A stretch of DNA of 64,000 nucleotides from Williamsia serinedens. GTDB lineage: Bacteria; Actinomycetota; Actinomycetes; Mycobacteriales; Mycobacteriaceae. Below are positions 27,160-38,051 of the stretch, in pieces (the first letter of the stretch is position 1; each line of letters starts with the position of its first letter). The notes under the pieces were generated by a model, which was not told the DNA's origin, did not search any database, and saw only the letters and a program-made list of their open reading frames with translations. The stretch spans positions 124,001 to 188,000 of the forward strand of contig NZ_JAMTCG010000006.1 of NCBI RefSeq assembly GCF_024171725.1. Direction: 5' to 3'. Both the position numbers and the translations under genes were made by a program.

Positions 27160-27699
27160 GTGGCCCGCGTGGTGCACACCCTTCATCGCGCGGGCCTGAG
27201 AGCAGGACGCGCGGCGGTGGCCGCGCTCGCCGCGACCGCCGTCATCGGCGTGGCCGGGGCCGTCGCCCCCGAGAGCGTCGCGCCCACAGCCGGTGTCGCC
27301 GCGGCGGCACCCGCACCACGCGCCGTCGGCAAGACGATCGGCTACAACACCGGCATGCCCGGCCAATGCACCTGGGGCGCGATGAACCAGTTCCGAGCCT
27401 ACAGCGGCCGGTACGCGGCGCTCGCCGGCAACGCCAAGGACTGGTACCGGAACGCGCGCGCGACGGGATGGTCGACATCACTGTCGCCACAACCGAACTC
27501 GATGGTCGTGTTCCAACCCGGCGTCCAGGGCGCGAGTCCGTACGGCCACGTCGGATGGGTCGACCGCGTCGTCCGCACACGAAACGGTGTGGCCGTCCAC
27601 ATCTGGGACATGAACGGGCCCGGCGGGCCGTTCAGCACGCGATGGTGGTGGACCACGAACACGCCCGGGATGAGCTACATCCTGGCGCCACCGCGCTAG
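27160..27699 (+). CDS. Secreted CHAP-domain-like protein
   Basis: 179 residues from the GTG at 27160 (a GTG at 27169 also possible). Signal-peptide-like N-terminus ('AVAALAATAVIGVAGAVAPE'). The mature part contains 'GQCTWGAMNQFRAYSG' (catalytic Cys context of CHAP/NlpC amidases), 'NSMVVFQPG' and 'PYGHVGWVDRV' (catalytic His context), followed by a Trp-rich end. CHAP amidase/endopeptidases cleave peptidoglycan cross-links. It is tightly linked to the preceding membrane protein and converges with the formamidase gene. Confidence 0.78.
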   Translation: MARVVHTLHRAGLRAGRAAVAALAATAVIGVAGAVAPESVAPTAGVAAAAPAPRAVGKTIGYNTGMPGQCTWGAMNQFRAYSGRYAALAGNAKDWYRNARATGWSTSLSPQPNSMVVFQPGVQGASPYGHVGWVDRVVRTRNGVAVHIWDMNGPGGPFSTRWWWTTNTPGMSYILAPPR

Positions 27700-27712
27700 G
27701 CACTCCGTCGCG

Positions 27713-28966
27713 TCAGAAGCTGGAGTGCGGCGCCCCGATCCCCGGATCGATGGTGACCGGTCCCGCGGCGCTGGGTGTCACGGGGAAGTCGAAGATCGCC
27801 GTCGGCAGGTACACCGTCGCGCAGGCGTTGGGGATGTCGACGACGCCCGACAGTCGACCCTCGATCGGTGCGGCGCCGAGCAGGAGATACGCCTGCTCGG
27901 GTGAATAGCCGAACTTGGTGAGGTAGTCGATCGCGTGCAGGCACGCCCGCTGGTAGGCGAGATGCGAGTCGAGGTAACGCTGTTCGCCGTCGAGGGTCAC
28001 CGACGTCCCGGAGAAGGCGAGCCACTCCGAGAACTGCGGATCGGTGGTGCCGGGCAGGAAGATCGCGTTCTCGGTCACCCCGTAGGTGGCCATCCCGTCG
28101 GGGATGATCTCGACCCGCAGGTCGATGAACCCACCCATCTCGATGGCGCCACAGAAGGTGATCTCACCGTCGCCCTGCGAGAAGTGCAGATCGCCGACGG
28201 AGAGGTTCGCGCCGTCGACGAACACCGGATAGAAGACCCGCGTCCCCTTCGTCAGGTTCTTGATGTCCTGGTTGCCGCCGTTCTCGCGCGGCGGCGCCGT
28301 GCGAGCCGCCTCCGCGGCGGCCGCGTCGAACGCGTCACCGGTCAGACCGCCGAGGATGGCGTCCTTCGGCAGCGGCGGCAGCGCCAGCGGCGGGACGCGA
28401 TCGGGATCGGTCGCGATGAGCGCGGCCTCACGCGTGTTCCACGTCGACAGCAGGTCCTTCGACGGCGCCGTGCCCATCAGGCCGGGATGGACGATCCCGG
28501 TGAACTCGACGTGCGGGACGTGCCGTGAGGTGCACCGCTGACCGCTGAAGTCCCAGATCGCCTTGTACGCGTCGGGGAACTGCTCGGTGAGGAACCCACC
28601 GCCGTTCAGTGTCGGGAAGATCCCCGTGTAGCCCCATCCCTGGCCGGCCAGCGGCCCCGAGTCCTCCTGCGGGATCGGCCCGAGGTCGAGGATGTCGACG
28701 ATCAGCAGGTCGCCGGGCTTCGCACCCTCCACGGCGATCGGCCCCGACAGCACGTGCACACCATCGAGCGGGGCATCACGGATGTCGTCGGCGGAGTCGT
28801 CGTTGACAATCGCCCCGTCGAACCACTCCCGACAGTGCACGCGGAACTCGTCGCCGGGCTTCACCGTCACCGCCGGCGGGATGTCCGGGTGCCACCGGTT
28901 GTGGCCCACCTTCTCCTGATCGGTGAAGGACCGTGTCGAGTCCAGCGGGAAGATCAACTCGGGCAT
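27713..28966 (-). CDS. fmdA: Formamidase (acetamidase/formamidase family)
   Basis: 417-residue formamidase hydrolysing formamide to ammonia and formate. The start ATG at 28966 has CAGGAGT upstream; the same open frame continues for 285 codons but reads as Arg-rich noise. Family landmarks are 'DSTRSFTDQEKVGHNRWHPD', 'VHVLSGPIAVEGAKPGDLL', 'HVEFTGIVHPGLMG', 'LSVGDLHFSQGDGEITFCGA' and 'IPNACATVYLPTAIFDFPV'. Length matches the mycobacterial and Methylophilus enzymes. It follows the small FmdB zinc-ribbon gene by 38 bp, forming an fmdB-fmdA operon absent from this position in M. tuberculosis. Confidence 0.93.
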   Translation of the reverse strand: MPELIFPLDSTRSFTDQEKVGHNRWHPDIPPAVTVKPGDEFRVHCREWFDGAIVNDDSADDIRDAPLDGVHVLSGPIAVEGAKPGDLLIVDILDLGPIPQEDSGPLAGQGWGYTGIFPTLNGGGFLTEQFPDAYKAIWDFSGQRCTSRHVPHVEFTGIVHPGLMGTAPSKDLLSTWNTREAALIATDPDRVPPLALPPLPKDAILGGLTGDAFDAAAAEAARTAPPRENGGNQDIKNLTKGTRVFYPVFVDGANLSVGDLHFSQGDGEITFCGAIEMGGFIDLRVEIIPDGMATYGVTENAIFLPGTTDPQFSEWLAFSGTSVTLDGEQRYLDSHLAYQRACLHAIDYLTKFGYSPEQAYLLLGAAPIEGRLSGVVDIPNACATVYLPTAIFDFPVTPSAAGPVTIDPGIGAPHSSF

Positions 28967-29004
28967 GGGGACTCCTGTCGGTGGGTGGACTCGGGGACTG
29001 CGAT

Positions 29005-29286
29005 CTAGGGCCGCGGCAGCCGTCGGTGCCGAGGGTCGGTGGTGACGCGACGGGTGGGCCTGCCGCCGCCGGGGACCGACGCCACGACAGCCGGCCGATC
29101 GGCGGTGGCGCCCGTCGCGTCGAGCAATCGGGTGGCCAGCGGATCCGCGCCTGACGCGACAGTGGTGATGACGCGGCGCGCCGATGCTCCGCATGTCGCA
29201 CAATCGATCTCGTCCGGCACCGCGGCCATCGTGAAGGCGCGGTCGACGTCGGGACACGTCGCGCAACGGAACACGTACAGCGGCAT
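29005..29286 (-). CDS. fmdB: FmdB-type zinc ribbon protein
   Basis: 93 residues. N-terminal 'MPLYVFRCATCPDVDRAFTM' and 'PDEIDCATCGASARRVIT' give a CxxC-x(n)-CxxC zinc ribbon, typical of the putative regulatory protein FmdB. The C-terminal half is Pro/Arg-rich and variable. It lies 38 bp upstream of fmdA and is divergent from xthA. A regulatory role on the formamidase is the traditional assumption, not shown by the sequence. Confidence 0.85.
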   Translation of the reverse strand: MPLYVFRCATCPDVDRAFTMAAVPDEIDCATCGASARRVITTVASGADPLATRLLDATGATADRPAVVASVPGGGRPTRRVTTDPRHRRLPRP

Positions 29287-29370
29287 GCGACTCCCGTCGT
29301 GGTGGTTCCCCGAACGCTACGACCGACGGTCGGACCTGTCCACCGGTGCGGCCATCTACCCTCGGTGGGC

Positions 29371-30165
29371 ATGCGCATCGCGACGTGGAACGTGAACTCC
29401 ATCCGGGCGCGGGCGGAGCGCGTGGTCGACTGGCTCGAGCGCTCGGATGTCGACGTGCTCGCCATGCAGGAGACGAAGTGCTCCGACGACCAGTTCCCGA
29501 CGATGACCTTCCTGGCGGCCGGGTACGACGTCGCCACCGTCGGTCACAACCAGTGGAACGGCGTCGCCATCGCCTCGCGGGTCGGCCTCGACGACGTCGC
29601 CACGGACTTCCCCGGACAGCCCGGATGGGCGCGCGACGCCGAGACGACACCGGCGCAGGAGGCACGCGCCATCGGTGCGACGTGCGGTGGGGTGCGGGTC
29701 TGGAGCCTCTACGTCCCCAACGGTCGCGCCCTCGACGACCCGCACTACACGTACAAGCTCGAGTGGCTCGCCGCGCTGCAGGCCGCGGGAACGGGCTGGC
29801 TGGCCGACGCCCCCGACGCACCGATCGCTCTGACCGGCGACTGGAACATCGCGCCGACCGACGACGACGTGTGGGACGTCGAGTATTTCGCGGACAAGAC
29901 CCACACGTCGGCGCCGGAGCGCGCGGCGTTCCAGGCCGTCGTCGACGCGGGGTACAGCGACGTCGTCCGGCCCTTCACGCCCCGGGAGTTCACCTACTGG
30001 GACTACACCCAGCTGCGGTTCGCCCGTCGCGAGGGCATGCGGATCGACTTCGCCCTGTGCTCACCGGCGTTGGCCGCGCGGGTCACCCACGCCGCCATCG
30101 ACCGACAGGAGCGCAAGGGCAAGGGCGCCAGCGATCACGCGCCCGTCGTCGTCGACGTCGACTGA
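29371..30165 (+). CDS. xthA: Exodeoxyribonuclease III / AP endonuclease
   Basis: 264-residue Exo III. 'MRIATWNVNSIRARAERVVD' opens the EEP fold, 'LAMQETKCSDDQFP' carries the metal Glu, 'LTGDWNIAPTDDDVWD' the DxN catalytic pair, and 'KGKGASDHAPVVVDVD' the C-terminal Asp-His. It incises at abasic sites during base excision repair. The start at the ATG at 29371 gives the canonical N-terminus. The gene corresponds to M. tuberculosis Rv0427c, which lies next to Rv0428c; here about 6 kb of accessory genes separates them. Confidence 0.96.
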   Translation: MRIATWNVNSIRARAERVVDWLERSDVDVLAMQETKCSDDQFPTMTFLAAGYDVATVGHNQWNGVAIASRVGLDDVATDFPGQPGWARDAETTPAQEARAIGATCGGVRVWSLYVPNGRALDDPHYTYKLEWLAALQAAGTGWLADAPDAPIALTGDWNIAPTDDDVWDVEYFADKTHTSAPERAAFQAVVDAGYSDVVRPFTPREFTYWDYTQLRFARREGMRIDFALCSPALAARVTHAAIDRQERKGKGASDHAPVVVDVD

Positions 30166-30593
30166 GCGGCGGGCAGCGCCGGCCGACGGGACGGCACGAC
30201 CACGCCGAGGACGGCTCGACCAGTGGCCGTGGCCATCGTCAGGAAGTCGAAGTAGTCGCGCCACAGCGTGATCCGACCGTCGCGGACCTCGAAGACACCA
30301 CACACCCAGAAGGTCATCACGAACGGACCGAACGCCACCAGGTCGGTTCGCTCGTTCATGACCGTCCCGGTCGGGTCCCCGGTTGCCCGGTGCACGACGA
30401 CGTCGAAACGACCGACACGGACGAATCGCCGGAACAGCGCGATCGTCCTGCGGGACGTACGGATGCTCGGCAGACCGACGTTCTGGTAGAGCAGGTCGTC
30501 GTCGAGGAGTCGTGCGGCGCGATCGAGATCGGCCTCGGCAAGGGCGTGGAGGAAGTCGTCGACGACCCCGACCGCACCCCTCGGACCGGTCAG
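30135..30593 (-). CDS. Limonene-1,2-epoxide hydrolase family protein, apparent CTG start
   Basis: About 152 residues. The frame reads 'TGPRGAVGVVDDFLHALAEA' at the N-terminus, then 'LLYQNVGLPSIR', 'MNERTDLVAFG' (catalytic Arg and Asp) and 'GRITLWRDYFDFL' (second catalytic Asp). The Asp-Arg-Asp triad of limonene epoxide hydrolases is therefore complete. No ATG, GTG or TTG precedes the conserved N-terminus. A CTG at 30593 overlapping the upstream stop (CTGA) fits the family start exactly; the next usual start (GTG at 30395) would lose half the domain. It overlaps convergent xthA by 31 bp. Confidence 0.75.
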   Translation of the reverse strand: MTGPRGAVGVVDDFLHALAEADLDRAARLLDDDLLYQNVGLPSIRTSRRTIALFRRFVRVGRFDVVVHRATGDPTGTVMNERTDLVAFGPFVMTFWVCGVFEVRDGRITLWRDYFDFLTMATATGRAVLGVVVPSRRPALPAAQSTSTTTGA

Positions 30594-30934
30594 ACGGCGA
30601 CCGCCGCGTACGACGGGTGGGTCGTGAGGAAGTGCCGGGTGAAGGTGCAGACGGGACGCACCCGGGCACCCGAGTCCACGACGTACTGCAGGACCCCGGT
30701 GGTCAGCCGCGACGCCAGTCCGTGCCCCGTGAACTCGTCGTACAGGACGGTGTGCAGCACCGTCAGGACCTTCTGTCCGCCCACGTCCTCGACCGAGTAG
30801 CCGAGCACGCCGACGAGATCCCCCGCCACGTAGAGCTCGAACCGATCGCGCTCCGCGTTGTGCCTGACCTCGGACAACTGGTGCAGGATCGACTGCGCCG
30901 ACTGTTCGGGCCTCTTCTTCCGCCTGACGTGCAT
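30590..30934 (-). CDS. Small GNAT-like acetyltransferase (YjdJ/Acetyltransf_CG type)
   Basis: 114 residues. The start at 30934 is chosen because GAGGAGGTGGCG lies directly upstream; an ATG at 30961 is alternative. 'DRFELYVAGDLVGVLGYSVE', 'TVLHTVLYDEFTGHGLASRL' and 'RVRPVCTFTRHFLTTHPSYA' match the compact GCN5-related N-acetyltransferase-like domain, which binds acetyl-CoA without the usual long N-terminal half. It is coupled to the epoxide-hydrolase-like gene downstream through a TGA/CTG overlap. The substrate is not known for this family. Confidence 0.8.
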   Translation of the reverse strand: MHVRRKKRPEQSAQSILHQLSEVRHNAERDRFELYVAGDLVGVLGYSVEDVGGQKVLTVLHTVLYDEFTGHGLASRLTTGVLQYVVDSGARVRPVCTFTRHFLTTHPSYAAVAV

Positions 30935-31182
30935 CGCCACCTCCTCGAGGTCGTCGTTCATCGGTGTGACAGCGATCACAGTAGCGCGAACTACACCTAC
31001 GTAGGCGTAGTTACGGAACTGTTCGGTCATTCGTGACCACTTCGAGTCGAGCTCTCTGGGGTCGGTCACAGACCGGTCGCGGACCGTCACACCCATCAGA
31101 CGCACGCGACGTCCCACCGGTTCCCCACCGAGCGCGTACGCTCGCGCCGGGGCCCGACGCGGCCCCGCGACAACTGCACACC

Positions 31183-32929
<1,747 letters not shown>

Positions 32930-32935
32930 CGATCA

Positions 32936-32973
32936 CGCTCTGGCGGGTCAGTAGTTCGCGACCCGCCAGAGCG
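32936..32973. terminator. 14-bp-stem hairpin between convergent thiC and thiD
   Basis: Perfect inverted repeat CGCTCTGGCGGGTC (32936-32949) / GACCCGCCAGAGCG (32960-32973) with a 10-nt loop, starting six bases after the thiC stop codon. The right arm encodes the last residues of ThiD, so the hairpin is partly inside a coding region. No T-tract is present. It is well placed as a bidirectional terminator. Confidence 0.75.
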
Positions 32974-33793
32974 GGTTCACCGGTCCGTGGCCGGCGCCCA
33001 GCGGGTACGACCACCGGATCGACTCGCTGACCCAGCCCTTGGCGAAGCGGGCGGCGTCGGGCACCGACATACCGTGCGCGAGTGCGCTCGTCATCGCCGA
33101 CGCGAGGGTGTCGCCGGCACCGTGGTCGTGCGGTGTGTCGATCCGTTCGTAGTCGAGTCGCAGGAAATCGGTTCCGTCGTAGAGGATGTCGGCGCTTCGC
33201 GGGCTCGAGCGCAGGTGACCGCCCTTGACGATCGCCCACTGCGCACCCATCTCGTGCAGCGCGACCGCGGCGGCACGCTGGGTCTCGTCGTCGACGACCT
33301 CGATGCCGGTGATGAGGACGACCTCGTCGAGGTTGGGGGTGACAACCGTCGCGATCGGGATGAGACGCTCACGCAGGGCGGTCATCGCCTCCACCGCGAG
33401 CAGGCGGTCGCCGTGCATCGAGGCACAGACCGGGTCGACGACGAGCGGGATCGGACGGTCCCGGCCGATACCCACCTCGGCGGCGACGTCGACGATGGCG
33501 TCGATGATCGCCCCGGTCGCGAGCATGCCGGTCTTCACCGCGTTCAGCCCGATGTCCTGTGCGACGACACGGATCTGGGCGGCCACCGTCTCCGGTGGGA
33601 TGGTGTGCACACCGGTCACGCCCAGCGTGTTCTGAACGGTGACCGCGGTGACGGCGACGCATCCGTGCACCCCCGCGAGAGCCATGGTCCGCAGGTCGGC
33701 GGCGACGCCGGCACCACCGCCGGAGTCGGTGCCGGCGATGGTCATCGCGCGGACGGGTGTCTGTCCGAGAGGTGCGGTCGGCAGCAGTTCCAC
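32948..33793 (-). CDS. thiD: Hydroxymethylpyrimidine/phosphomethylpyrimidine kinase
   Basis: 281-residue ribokinase-fold kinase phosphorylating HMP and HMP-phosphate. N-terminal 'AMTIAGTDSGGGAGVAADLR' binds the pyrimidine, 'NAVKTGMLATG' and 'PLVVDPVCASMHGDRLL' are the (D/E)PV-type family motifs, and 'DTPHDHGAGDTLASAM' holds the anion hole and catalytic Asp (GAGD). GTG start. The last codons form one arm of the terminator hairpin shared with thiC. It supplies HMP-PP to the ThiE in the same window. Confidence 0.95.
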   Translation of the reverse strand: MELLPTAPLGQTPVRAMTIAGTDSGGGAGVAADLRTMALAGVHGCVAVTAVTVQNTLGVTGVHTIPPETVAAQIRVVAQDIGLNAVKTGMLATGAIIDAIVDVAAEVGIGRDRPIPLVVDPVCASMHGDRLLAVEAMTALRERLIPIATVVTPNLDEVVLITGIEVVDDETQRAAAVALHEMGAQWAIVKGGHLRSSPRSADILYDGTDFLRLDYERIDTPHDHGAGDTLASAMTSALAHGMSVPDAARFAKGWVSESIRWSYPLGAGHGPVNPLWRVANY

Positions 33794-33823
33794 AGGGGTG
33801 AATCTACGCCGACCGCACCGGCC

Positions 33824-34591
33824 TCAGGCGTCGCGGCGCTGGGTGACCGCGATGCCGGCGCCGAAGATCAGCACCGCCCACAACGCGAAGTACAGCAGCG
33901 ATCCGTAGGGACCCCACGGGTAGTCGATGCTGTCGCCGACGGCACTCTCGCTGATGAAGTGCGCGCCGTTGTTGAAGGGCAGGTACGGGCTCACCGCCGG
34001 ACCGACCTTCGGGATGATGCCGATGATCCCCTCGAGCGCCAGCGACCAGATCAGCAGGATGACGATCGCGCCGGCGCTCTGCCGCACGAGCGCGCCGATC
34101 CCGAGTCCGATGAGGACACAGAGGACGGCGTAGACCGGGATGCCCCAGTACTGGCGGACCGCCTCGGACCCGCCGAGGTCGATGGCCGATCCCGCGTCGC
34201 CGGCGAGCGACGTCCCGAGGACGATGGTGACGATGCCCAGGATCAGCGTGACGACGCCGGCGAGTCCGCCGTAGACGATCGCCTTGGCGCCCAGAACCAG
34301 CTCGCGTCGCGGGATCGCCTGGAACGTGGTGCGGATGGTCCCGAAGCGGAACTCGCTGGTGACCGCGAGGACGGCCATGATCATCAGGACGATCACGCCG
34401 ATCTGGGACACACCGATCGAGAAGGCCGACGGGTCACGCAGGTCGGAACTGCCACTGGCGTCGCTGCCGGCGATGACACCGATGAGAACGGACAGCAGGA
34501 TCCCGAGGACGACGACGATGCCGACGCACCAGTAGGGCGATCGGGTGCTGAGCAGTTTGATGCGCTCCGCGTCGATGGCGTGGCTGATCAT
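33824..34591 (-). CDS. ABC-2 type transporter permease
   Basis: 255 residues with six hydrophobic segments, e.g. 'WCVGIVVVLGILLSVLIGVI', 'IGVIVLMIMAVLAVTSEFRF' and 'LYFALWAVLIFGAGIAV'. 'EFRFGTIRTTF' after the second helix is characteristic of ABC-2 permeases of the BcrB/NatB type. Its ATG overlaps the stop of the upstream ATPase gene, so the two form a simple exporter. The substrate is unknown. It sits inside the thiamine gene region but has no obvious thiamine link. Confidence 0.88.
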   Translation of the reverse strand: MISHAIDAERIKLLSTRSPYWCVGIVVVLGILLSVLIGVIAGSDASGSSDLRDPSAFSIGVSQIGVIVLMIMAVLAVTSEFRFGTIRTTFQAIPRRELVLGAKAIVYGGLAGVVTLILGIVTIVLGTSLAGDAGSAIDLGGSEAVRQYWGIPVYAVLCVLIGLGIGALVRQSAGAIVILLIWSLALEGIIGIIPKVGPAVSPYLPFNNGAHFISESAVGDSIDYPWGPYGSLLYFALWAVLIFGAGIAVTQRRDA

Positions 34592-35517
34592 CGTGCGCCT
34601 CCCTGCGGGCCGGTGGTGCCCGAGTACTGGACCTCGCCCGCGGTCAACGACATGAAGACCTCCTCGAGCGACGCGACGCTGCCCGAGAGTTCGTGCAGGA
34701 CGATGCTGTTCGCCGCGGCCAGCTCTCCGACGCGGTCGGTGGTGGTGTCGGGGACGGTCATGACTGGCGAGCCGTCGGACTTGGGTGCCGGTCGCAGACC
34801 CTCGGCCTCGAGGATCCGATGCAGTTCCGGCAGTTGGGGACTGCGCACGGTGACCGTCCGCTGTGCCTGGCTGGTGAACTCCTCGACGGAGCAGTCGGCC
34901 ATGAGTCGACCCTTGCCGATGACGACGAGATGGTCCGCGGTGAGCGACATCTCCGTCAGCAGGTGGCTAGACACGAGGACCGTACGACCCTGCGCGGCGA
35001 GCGCTTTCATGAACTTGCGGATCCAGACGATGCCCTCGGGGTCGAGGCCGTTGACCGGCTCGTCGAAGAGCAGGACACCGGGGTCGCCCAGCAGCGCCCC
35101 CGCGAGACCGAGACGCTGCGACATGCCGAGGGAGAACCCGCCGGCGCGCTTCCCGGCGACCGCGGTCAGCCCGACGTCGGCGAGCACCTGGTCGACCCGC
35201 TGGGTCCCGATCCCACTCGCGGCGGCCATCCACCGCAGATGCGATCGGGCGGACCGGTTCGGGTGGACCCACTTCGCGTCGAGCAGCGCACCGACCTGAC
35301 GGAGCGGGTCGCTGAGTTCGCGGTAGGGGACACCGTTGATGGTCGCCGTCCCCGAGGTCGGGTTGTCGAGCCCGAGGATCATCCGCATCGTCGTCGACTT
35401 GCCCGCGCCATTCGGTCCGAGGAAGCCGGTGACCATGCCCGGCTTGACCTCGAACGTGAGGTCGTCGACGGCGCGGGTCCCCCCGTACGTCTTCGTCAGT
35501 CCTTGCACCTTGATCAC
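34588..35517 (-). CDS. ABC transporter ATP-binding protein
   Basis: 309-residue ATPase. Walker A 'GFLGPNGAGKSTTMRMILGL', signature 'FSLGMSQRLGLAGALLG', Walker B 'GVLLFDEPVNGLDPEG', and switch His in 'TVLVSSHLL'. A C-terminal regulatory extension of about 90 residues is typical of BcrA-like exporters. The start is set at the GTG at 35517 ('VIKVQGLTKTYGG'); the frame stays open for 108 more codons through the 22-bp repeat array, which I reject as coding. The permease gene follows with a 4-bp overlap. Confidence 0.93.
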   Translation of the reverse strand: MIKVQGLTKTYGGTRAVDDLTFEVKPGMVTGFLGPNGAGKSTTMRMILGLDNPTSGTATINGVPYRELSDPLRQVGALLDAKWVHPNRSARSHLRWMAAASGIGTQRVDQVLADVGLTAVAGKRAGGFSLGMSQRLGLAGALLGDPGVLLFDEPVNGLDPEGIVWIRKFMKALAAQGRTVLVSSHLLTEMSLTADHLVVIGKGRLMADCSVEEFTSQAQRTVTVRSPQLPELHRILEAEGLRPAPKSDGSPVMTVPDTTTDRVGELAAANSIVLHELSGSVASLEEVFMSLTAGEVQYSGTTGPQGGAR

Positions 35518-35597
35518 AGCGGCGACTATGCCAGCAGTCGCCCGGCCGGGCATCGGACGAAAGGATGGAACGCGCTCGACCCCGCGTGGATGCGCCG

Positions 35598-35844
35598 AGT
35601 GTGCCGAAACTGCACGTCGACCGTGCCGACAACAGCCGCCGACCGTGCAGAAGATGCGCGCCCACCGTGCGGTGGATGCCGACGAGTGTGCACAGCACGC
35701 GGCGAGCCACGGGCGGCTATGGGTCGACTGCACGGTCGACGACATCGAGTGCACCCTGGGCGGGATCTGGCGCACGCTCGGTGGTCGGTTTCGGCCCGGT
35801 CGGCAGTGCTTTTCGGCACGGTCGGCGGTGGGTTCCGGCACGGT
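35598..35844. repeat. 22-bp-period degenerate repeat array in two inverted halves
   Basis: This occupies most of the 335-bp gap between thiG and the ABC transporter. A core (A/G)CCGTGC-like heptamer recurs at 35598, 35620, 35642, 35664 and about 35685. Its reverse complement GCACGGT recurs at 35730, 35751, 35772, 35794, 35816 and 35838. Spacing is 21-22 bp throughout, and flanks share GGCGG and TTTCGG elements. The two halves face each other across about 40 bp. It is not a CRISPR array: repeats are degenerate and there are no fixed spacers or cas genes. Confidence 0.75.
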
Positions 35845-35852
35845 CGACGGTG

Positions 35853-36827
<975 letters not shown>

Positions 36828-36831
<4 letters not shown>

Positions 36832-37895
36832 GCGAACCTCCCGGGGTCGAGGGTCTGCGACCAGCGCTCGTCGGGCCGGTCGTCGAGGATGCCGACGGCG
36901 ATGTCGGCGGTCAGCGGCGCCAGCAGGATGCCGCCACGTCCGTGACCGGCCGCGACGACCGTCCGCTCGTCGACCCGACCGACGAGCGGCAGCCCGTCCG
37001 GGGTGAGCGGCCGGAAACCCGCCCCGACCTCGTCGAGCCGGTACTCGACCAGCCCCGGCATGAGGTCGGTGACGTCGCGCAACAAGTCGCCGACACCGCC
37101 GGCGCGGGGCGCGGTGTCGTGGCGGTCGGACACCTCGTACTGCGTCGCGCCGACCACGACCCCGTCGGGGCGCGGGACCACGTAGACCGGTCGCCCATGC
37201 CACCGCGCCCGCACGACGACCGTCGGCGGGGGCGGCGCCGTCGGCGGGCGACGCAACCGCAGCACCTCGCCCTTCTCGATCCGTATCGGCGTCGACGGGA
37301 CGAGGGCGGGCAGCCACGCGCCGTTCGCGACGACGACCTGGTCCGCGTCCAGCGCGGACAACTCGGTGACGGTGTGGCGGCACACGCGGACGCCCACCTC
37401 GGCACACGCATTCGACAGCGCCGCGAGGACCGCCCGGTTGTCGACGGCGCCCTCGCCCGGCACGAGCACTCCCCGACGGACGCCCGCCAGACCCGGTACT
37501 CGCGAACGCACGTCGGAACCGGCGACCGTTTCGACGACGGCGCCGTGTGACGCCGACCAGTCCACGACCGCGGTCAGCTCGGCGAGATCCGACCGGTCGG
37601 CACCCACGAGCACCGTGTCACGCGCGACGACGACGTCGGGCGCGTCGAGATCCTCGACGGCCTCCGCCCAGCGGTGCGATGCCTCGGCGGTCAGCGCGAA
37701 CGCCTCGTCGTCGCCGAAGCGCGCCTCCCCGACCACGCCCAGCATCCCGGCGGCCACCTGCGAGCCCGACGCGGCACGACCGTCGTCGACGAGGGTGGTG
37801 CGCCACCCGGCGCGCGCGGCCCGCCAGGCGATCGCGGACCCGACGACGCCGCCACCCACGACGGCGAGCGTCGGTGACGATGGAGCGAGACCCAT
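36828..37895 (-). CDS. thiO: Glycine oxidase ThiO
   Basis: 355-residue FAD-dependent amine oxidase that makes the dehydroglycine used by ThiG. The Rossmann FAD motif is '[20 protein letters not shown]', followed by '[19 protein letters not shown]'. 'GWRTTLVDD' supplies the acidic ribose contact, and the C-terminal '[20 protein letters not shown]' is the second FAD contact. It is first in thiO-thiS-thiG and lies just behind a TPP riboswitch. Confidence 0.94.
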
Positions 37896-37907
37896 GGCGG
37901 TGGAGAA

Positions 37908-38005
37908 CCTTCCTTCGCCGGCATTACCCGGATCAGGTGTGACGGTCGGCGACGGATGGTGTCGCGATCTCAGCCCGGCCGTTCCCCGAGCCCCCGTGTG
38001 TGTCG
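37908..38005 (-). promoter_or_regulatory. TPP riboswitch (THI element) upstream of thiO
   Basis: Minus-strand THI box: 'CGGGGAACGGCCGGGCTGAG' followed by ATCGC gives the invariant CUGAGA, then 'CACCTGATCCGGGTAATGCC' and 'GGCGAAGGAAGG'. It ends about a dozen bases before the thiO start, so translational control is likely. thiE diverges from the other side with its start only about 45 bp away. Confidence 0.93.
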
Positions 38006-38051
38006 GTTCGCCAGCCTACTCGCCGACGATCGGCCACTACGGTGGCTGACC

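Noticed and set aside
29287-29370. DNA-damage promoter for xthA
   Set aside because: A CTGTCC and a TACCCT are present, but spacing and first-box bases do not fit the RecA-NDp or LexA patterns.
28967-29821. N-terminal extension of the formamidase frame
   Set aside because: The extension is Arg/Pro-rich, overlaps fmdB and xthA, and the ATG at 28966 has a good ribosome site and the family N-terminus.
35518-35841. 108-codon upstream extension of the ABC ATPase
   Set aside because: It translates the 22-bp repeat array into a Cys/His/Arg-rich sequence without similarity; the ATPase domain begins at the GTG at 35517.
35598-35844. CRISPR array
   Set aside because: Repeats are degenerate, change orientation midway, have no unique spacers of constant length, and no cas genes are present.
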